DNA of 26,641 nt, from assembly GCA_900547765.1 (NCBI GenBank), contig URIA01000031.1:1-26641 (forward strand), in the 5' to 3' direction. The position numbers were made by a program, and so were the translations under genes. This DNA is from an uncultured Collinsella sp. (GTDB lineage Bacteria > Actinomycetota > Coriobacteriia > Coriobacteriales > Coriobacteriaceae). The notes beneath the pieces are model-generated. The model made no database searches. It saw only the letters and a list, made by a program, of their open reading frames with translations, and had not been told where the DNA came from. Positions 22,164-26,641 of this stretch are shown here, in pieces (the first letter of the stretch is position 1; each line of letters starts with the position of its first letter).

Positions 22164-24380
22164 TTACTTGTCGGTGCCCAGCTTGTGCGGCTTGAGGGCG
22201 AGCGCATTGACGAGCGCGTCGGTGGCAGACTTGACGGCCGCCGGCTGCGAATCGTTGACGTGATCCTCGGGATGCACGGGCAGATCCTTCTTGACTGCAT
22301 CGTGGATCAAGTTGAGGTACTCAGTCACGCCAGTGGTCGACAGATGCGTGCCATCGCCGTCGAACAGGTCATTTCGGTTGGCGCTGTATCCGTACCAGTC
22401 GATAACGCGCACGTTCTTGTAGCGCGTGGCAGCGTTGGCAATGGCCTGGTTGGTCGAGCCGACCCACGGCTGCGGGCTGCGCGTGTTTACAAACACCACG
22501 ATGCGCTTGTCTCCGGCATCGGACATGATGGCATCGATCTGGTCGTCAGTCACCAAGCCGTTGGTGCCCAGGGCGAAGACCACGATTTTGCCGGCAAGGT
22601 TCTGCTGGATATAGCCCTCAAATGTCGCACGGCCCGCATCGAATTGGCGGCCTTTTTCGGCATCGATATGGCTGTGCGGGAACACACCATCGAAGGAATC
22701 CACGGCGCGCAGCGACACGGAGTCACCGATCATCAGCAGGTCATAGGAGCCGTCCGCAAAGCCGTCGTTGTCCTTGTCGGTGTCGTCCGCCGCTTGCTGG
22801 TCCTTGGGCGTGGCGTTTTTGGCTTCCTTGTTGAGGACTTCGGCACCTTCGCCGCTGAGCGCAGACGTCTCGGGCACAAAGACCAAGCCGCCCAGTGCAA
22901 CGACCAGTACGACAGCGAAGGCGGCGCAAACGGGAATATGCGCGCGCACCCAATTGGCAGGCGTGGTGGTGCCGTCCCGGAACTCGGATACGGTGCGTCC
23001 GAAGGCGCCCTTCCTAAACGGCGTCTCGATAAAGCGATAAGAACATTCGGCTACGGCGACCACCAGCAGTACCTGCAAAATATACTGCCACCAGGGCGTA
23101 TCGTTGATGTTGGCGACCGGGTTCATGAGCAGCAACAGCGGATAGTGCCACAGGTAGATGCTGTAGGAGCGCTTGCCAACCCATACGAGCGGCTCGGCGG
23201 ATAGCGCGCGGGCCACCATTCCCTGGGGCTGAACGCAGGCCGCGATGACCATGAGCGTAAGGATGGAGCACAGCAGCGTGCCGCCGCGATACTGGAACGC
23301 CGTGTAGCCGTTGGTGAACGCGACCATGGCGGCAAGGCCAACCAGGCCCACAACGCCCAGCACATCGATGGATGCGGGCGAGGACCAAAAGCGCACGAGC
23401 GCGCTCGGCTGGGCTGGGGCAGTCTCGGCTGCGTTGTCGGCCTTCGTGCCCTGTTTGTTCTCGGCATTCTTTCCGTGCTTGGTGGCGCCAACCAGGCGGT
23501 CGAGCCCCAGACGATGTGCGAGGCGCACGGGCGCCAGATCGCGATCGGGGATAAAGGCCATCCAGGCGCCCAGCAGCAGCGAGAACACACGGGTGTCGGT
23601 GCCGTAGTACACGCGGCTGGGGTCGGCGGCGGGATTGTAGAGCACCATCATGGCAATGGCGGAGACGGCAGCTAAGCCCAGAACCACGCGGCGCGTGTTG
23701 GGCTTGCTCATGTGCATGGATACCATGGCGAGCAGCAGCGGGGGCCAGACAAGGTAGAACTGCTCCTCGATGGCAAGCGACCAAAAGTGCGTGAGCGGCG
23801 AGGGGTCGCCCAGGGCGTTGAAGTACGAGACGTCCTGGGCGATCTGCCACCAGTTGTTGAAGAACAGCAGCGACGGCAGGATGTCGGGACGCATCTTGGT
23901 GAGCATCACGTGGTTAAAGATCGTGCACAGCGCGCACGTCACCACTACGACGGTCACCACGGCGGGGAACAGACGGCGGATGCGGCGAATCCAGAAGCTC
24001 TTGAGGTCGATGCGCCCGGTCTTGGCGACTTCGTTGAGCAGCAGGCGTGTGATCAGATAGCCCGAAAGCACAAAGAAGATCGTGACGCCGAGCAGGCCGC
24101 CCTGCGCCCACGTGAGGTTAAGGTGATAGAGCACCACCGCGACAACGGCGAGCGTGCGCAGGCCGTCGAGCGCGGGAATGTAACGAGATTTGGGACGAGT
24201 GGGCGTCTGGTCCGCGGTGGCGGCGCTGGCATGGTCCGCTTTGTTGGCGGGCGCACGATGGGGGCTCGGGGCGCGTCGCGAGCCGCCGTTGCGGCGTTCG
24301 GCGCGCGGGCGTTCGCGTGGCGCCTGGTTATCGGGCGCACGGCGCGTGCCGCGTGGGCTCGATTGCGGGAGTTGTTCCAT
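22164..24380 (-). CDS. OatA-like acyltransferase with C-terminal SGNH domain
   Basis: A 738-residue enzyme that probably O-acetylates a cell-wall polymer, peptidoglycan MurNAc in OatA-type relatives. The N-terminus (1-65) is basic, Pro/Arg/Ala-rich and cytoplasmic. The acyltransferase-3 membrane domain (about 68-500) has YIPALDGLRTLAV, H86, the stretch FFVLSGYLIT, RRIRRLFPA and WSLAIEEQFYLVWP, with an Ala/Lys-rich loop (about 300-328). After a linker, the exported SGNH domain (about 545-695) has the nucleophile S554 in IGDS, and D676 and H679 in DGTHL, a complete catalytic set. A TACAAT at 24425-24420 (minus) could be a promoter; the ribosome site before the ATG is weak. Confidence 0.9.
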   Translation of the reverse strand: MEQLPQSSPRGTRRAPDNQAPRERPRAERRNGGSRRAPSPHRAPANKADHASAATADQTPTRPKSRYIPALDGLRTLAVVAVVLYHLNLTWAQGGLLGVTIFFVLSGYLITRLLLNEVAKTGRIDLKSFWIRRIRRLFPAVVTVVVVTCALCTIFNHVMLTKMRPDILPSLLFFNNWWQIAQDVSYFNALGDPSPLTHFWSLAIEEQFYLVWPPLLLAMVSMHMSKPNTRRVVLGLAAVSAIAMMVLYNPAADPSRVYYGTDTRVFSLLLGAWMAFIPDRDLAPVRLAHRLGLDRLVGATKHGKNAENKQGTKADNAAETAPAQPSALVRFWSSPASIDVLGVVGLVGLAAMVAFTNGYTAFQYRGGTLLCSILTLMVIAACVQPQGMVARALSAEPLVWVGKRSYSIYLWHYPLLLLMNPVANINDTPWWQYILQVLLVVAVAECSYRFIETPFRKGAFGRTVSEFRDGTTTPANWVRAHIPVCAAFAVVLVVALGGLVFVPETSALSGEGAEVLNKEAKNATPKDQQAADDTDKDNDGFADGSYDLLMIGDSVSLRAVDSFDGVFPHSHIDAEKGRQFDAGRATFEGYIQQNLAGKIVVFALGTNGLVTDDQIDAIMSDAGDKRIVVFVNTRSPQPWVGSTNQAIANAATRYKNVRVIDWYGYSANRNDLFDGDGTHLSTTGVTEYLNLIHDAVKKDLPVHPEDHVNDSQPAAVKSATDALVNALALKPHKLGTDK

Positions 24381-24473
24381 AAAACATCATCCAATGACGA
24401 GAATAATCAGCACGTATTCATTGTAGCTGCCCGCTCCTGTGAATGCTTGCTGCTGGCGCAACCTCAAGCGCGC

Positions 24474-24503
24474 GTTCACATCAAAGTGAACTAAAGTTAT
24501 AGA
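24474..24503 (+). promoter_or_regulatory. Promoter and palindromic operator of the ribokinase/nucleoside hydrolase operon
   Basis: TTCACA (24475-24480), 17 bases and TATAGA (24498-24503) form a plausible promoter 64 bases before the ATG. GTTCAC (24474-24479) and GTGAAC (24486-24491) are a perfect dyad with a 6-base spacer covering the -35, which is where a repressor would bind. Confidence 0.6.
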
Positions 24504-24566
24504 GGTGCGAAAGCATACGATTGACGGCCGACGGTGGGCATAAAGCCTGCAGATGAGGAGGTTTCC

Positions 24567-25556
24567 ATGGCAGATCGCGGCATCGTTGCGGTGTTCGGCA
24601 GCATGAACATGGACCTTTCGGTGGCGTGCGAGCGCATGCCGCGTGCGGGCGAGACCGTCGGCGGTAGCGGTTTTATCACCAACGCCGGCGGCAAGGGCGC
24701 CAACCAGGCTGTGGCCGCCGCGCGCATGGGTGCGCCCACGTGCATGATCGGCGCCGTCGGGCGCGATGCATTTGGCGACGCACTGGTGGCGGGGCTTCAA
24801 GATGCCGGCGTGGGCGTTGAGTTTGTGGCACGTCGCGACGACGTGGAGACTGGCACCGCGACTATCATTCGCTGCGAGAACGACAACCGCATCGTGTTGT
24901 CGCCGGGCGCCAACCATGCGCTTTCGGGCGAGGACGTGGCCTGCGCGCTGCGCTATCTGGTGGCTGACGAGCTTGACGCCGATATCTGCGACCTCGCCCC
25001 GGCTGCCGGCGGCGTCTTTATCGCCCAGGGCGAATGCGACCTGATGGCAACGGCTGCGGCGCTCTCTTGCGCCCACGGGTTGGGGTTCTATACGGTCTTT
25101 AATCCGGCGCCCGCCTGCGACCTGCCGGCGGGAGCGTGGCCTGCGGTCGACTTGGTTTGTCCCAACGAGACCGAGTGCCAGGTGCTGACGGGCATCTTGC
25201 CCACGGGTGACGCGAGCTGCGTGGCCGCGCTTAAGGCCTTGCTCGCTAAGGGTGTCGGTGCCGCGGTTATCACACTGGGCGGATCCGGATCGGTTACGCT
25301 CGGCGATGATGGAGGGCTGCTACGCATGCCGGCGCTCTCTAGCGAGGTGGTCGACACGACGGCCGCCGGCGATACGTTTATCGGCGCACTTGCGGCGGCT
25401 CGGCTGCAGGGCTTGCCCCTTTTTGAGTGCATGGTCGCAGGCGCTCGCGCCTCGGCAGTGACGGTATCGCGCCTGGGTGCTCAGCAATCGATTCCCACGC
25501 GCGCCGAAGTTGAGCGTAAGTTTGGTTTAGACGGTTTAGACGGAGAAGCGGAGTAG
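24567..25556 (+). CDS. rbsK: Ribokinase (PfkB family sugar kinase)
   Basis: A 329-residue cytoplasmic kinase that phosphorylates ribose (or deoxyribose) at O5 with ATP. PfkB family features are the N-terminal GSMNMDLS (11-18), the substrate motif GGKGANQA (41-48), NPAPA (179-183), PNETE (199-203) and the ATP-site signature DTTAAGDTF (263-271) with D269 as the catalytic base. A leading ATG at 24567 is chosen because GAGGAGGT ends about 5 bases before it. It lies 4 bases upstream of the nucleoside hydrolase gene, so ribose freed from nucleosides would be converted to ribose-5-phosphate. A deoxyribokinase or related pentose kinase cannot be excluded from sequence. Confidence 0.88.
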   Translation: MADRGIVAVFGSMNMDLSVACERMPRAGETVGGSGFITNAGGKGANQAVAAARMGAPTCMIGAVGRDAFGDALVAGLQDAGVGVEFVARRDDVETGTATIIRCENDNRIVLSPGANHALSGEDVACALRYLVADELDADICDLAPAAGGVFIAQGECDLMATAAALSCAHGLGFYTVFNPAPACDLPAGAWPAVDLVCPNETECQVLTGILPTGDASCVAALKALLAKGVGAAVITLGGSGSVTLGDDGGLLRMPALSSEVVDTTAAGDTFIGALAAARLQGLPLFECMVAGARASAVTVSRLGAQQSIPTRAEVERKFGLDGLDGEAE

Positions 25557-25560
25557 AACA

Positions 25561-26535
25561 ATGGCAACCAAGAAGCTGATCCTTGATCTGGATATGGGCG
25601 TAGACGATGCGATGGCGCTCGCCTATGCCATCGCGAGCCCCGAGGTGGAGCTCGTCGGCATTACCACGTGCTTTGGCAACGTGCGCGTCGAGCAGTCGGC
25701 GCATAACTGCCTGGCGGTACTCGACCTGCTGGGTCGTCCCGAGGTGCCGGTATACCTGGGCGCCGATCGCCCCGTTAAGGCGACCGAGCCCTATACGCCG
25801 CCGGCGTCTACCACGCTCATCCACGGCAAAAACGGCATTGGTGGGGCGAGCGTGCCCGCGTCGCCCTACGAGCCGGTGGGGGCGACATCGGCCGATGGTA
25901 ACGCGGCGGTCGATTATCTGATCGATGCCGCGCGCACCTATGGCCCCGATTTGGTCTACGTGGCGACCGGTCCGCTCTCCAACTTGGCGCTCGCCCTTGA
26001 GCGTGATGCGGCGGCGATGATGTCTATTGGCCGCGTGGTCGTGATGGGCGGCGCCCTTACCGTGCCCGGCAACGTGAGCGCGGGCGCCGAGGCCAACATG
26101 GCAAGCGACCCCGAGGCCGCCGATGCCGTGCTGCGCTCGGGCCGCAAGCTCACCATGGTGGGCCTTGATGTGACGCATCGTGTGGTGCTGACGCGCCGCG
26201 ATATCGCCGGCTGGACGGGTTCGGGCACCATGGCGGGCTGCGCGTTTGCAGGCATGGTCGAGCACTACATTGGCTCATACGAGATGAACGCGCCTTATCT
26301 TGGCGGCTGTGCGCTGCACGATCCGCTAGCCGTTGCCGTGGCGATCGACCCCACGCTCGTGGGCGCACTCGGCTGCAACCTGCGCGTTGACCTGCTCGGC
26401 GAGTATCGTGGCCGCACTATCTGCGACGAGCATCGCCTGTCCGACCCCGACAAGAGCGCGCTTGTGGCACTCACCGTGGACGCCCCGCGCTTTCTGTCCG
26501 AGTTCAAGGCGCGCATGGCCCGCATCCTAGGCTAG
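25561..26535 (+). CDS. Nucleoside hydrolase (IunH/CU-NH family)
   Basis: A 324-residue cytoplasmic enzyme that hydrolyses the N-glycosidic bond of ribonucleosides to base plus ribose. The calcium-binding signature is DLDMGVDD (9-16), with M where P is common, then the family stretches VYVATGPLSNLALAL and VVVMGGAL, the AEANMASDPEAA segment (usually NxxxDPEAA) and a late LHDPLAVA aspartate. Length fits the family. It starts 4 bases after the ribokinase stop, so the two are one operon. Purine, pyrimidine or non-specific preference is not decidable here. Confidence 0.92.
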   Translation: MATKKLILDLDMGVDDAMALAYAIASPEVELVGITTCFGNVRVEQSAHNCLAVLDLLGRPEVPVYLGADRPVKATEPYTPPASTTLIHGKNGIGGASVPASPYEPVGATSADGNAAVDYLIDAARTYGPDLVYVATGPLSNLALALERDAAAMMSIGRVVVMGGALTVPGNVSAGAEANMASDPEAADAVLRSGRKLTMVGLDVTHRVVLTRRDIAGWTGSGTMAGCAFAGMVEHYIGSYEMNAPYLGGCALHDPLAVAVAIDPTLVGALGCNLRVDLLGEYRGRTICDEHRLSDPDKSALVALTVDAPRFLSEFKARMARILG

Positions 26536-26641
26536 GCTCGGGATCGAAGCACGCCCATCTGCTCGATGTGGCCGCTGGCGGGCCGAGGTTGATTTCCGAT
26601 CTCAGCCGAACACATTGAGCGGATAGGCCGTTCCCGCAGTT

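Noticed and set aside
21836..22300. A 154-codon minus-strand frame overlapping the acyltransferase end and the repeat element
   Set aside because: It would start inside the acyltransferase gene and run through the strong hairpin and an inverted-repeat arm; it looks like chance translation of repeat DNA.
26602..26641. C-terminal end of a minus-strand gene at the right edge (reading TAGTAYPLNVFG then TGA)
   Set aside because: Only 12 codons are visible, with no family signal; the 106 bases after 26535 are otherwise unremarkable, so I do not list it as a gene.
1..26641. tRNA, rRNA, CRISPR arrays, transposases, phage or plasmid genes
   Set aside because: None was recognised on either strand. 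The repeats present are dispersed palindromes, not regularly spaced arrays, and no mobilising enzyme is encoded here.

Overview
The window is high-GC chromosomal DNA that reads like a gut actinobacterium of the class Coriobacteriia, most likely Collinsella or a close relative. This is inference: codon usage is strongly GC-biased, the gene families fit (an NRAMP protein with the magnesium-type site, large FtsX exporters, an MgtE-like protein with a PRC-barrel), and the gaps hold dense palindromic repeats of a kind I associate with Collinsella. No rRNA, tRNA, CRISPR array, transposase or phage gene was seen.

Layout. 1-716: the end of a possible decayed surface-protein gene, a terminator hairpin, then about 450 bp of interdigitated inverted repeats. 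717-2488 (minus): a response regulator and histidine kinase pair. 2670-5997 (plus): a three-gene ABC-2 exporter divergent from the kinase. 6273-9661: a MacB/FtsX-type ABC exporter, bracketed on both sides by copies of the same palindromic repeat. 9863-11068: a DUF362 protein with two [4Fe-4S] sites. 11201-12166 (minus): a membrane-anchored alpha/beta hydrolase sharing a two-way terminator with it. 12353-13036: a hemolysin III/PAQR protein. 13147-16659: a CorC/CNNM-type CBS transporter, an unusual protein resembling the N-terminal domain of cyanophycin synthetase, a YtxH-like small membrane protein and a PRC-barrel protein. 16732-18138: a membrane-anchored NodB-fold protein that has lost its metal-binding histidines. 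18503-21618: an MgtE-like PRC/MgtE_N/CBS/membrane protein and an NRAMP-related, probably magnesium, transporter behind a structured leader. 21619-22163: a repeat island. 22164-24380 (minus): an OatA-like acyltransferase with an SGNH domain. 24567-26535: ribokinase and nucleoside hydrolase, a nucleoside-salvage operon behind a palindromic operator.

How the genes work together. The two-component system probably senses an envelope signal and controls the adjacent exporter. The CorC-like, MgtE-like and NRAMP-related genes point to divalent cation (Mg2+) handling. The acyltransferase and NodB-like protein act on, or monitor, the cell wall. The last two genes release ribose from nucleosides and phosphorylate it. 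The observations most worth following are the free-standing cyanophycin-synthetase-like domain with an HxxEH motif, the NodB pseudoenzyme, the MgtE-like/NRAMP pair with its structured leader, and the repeat families.
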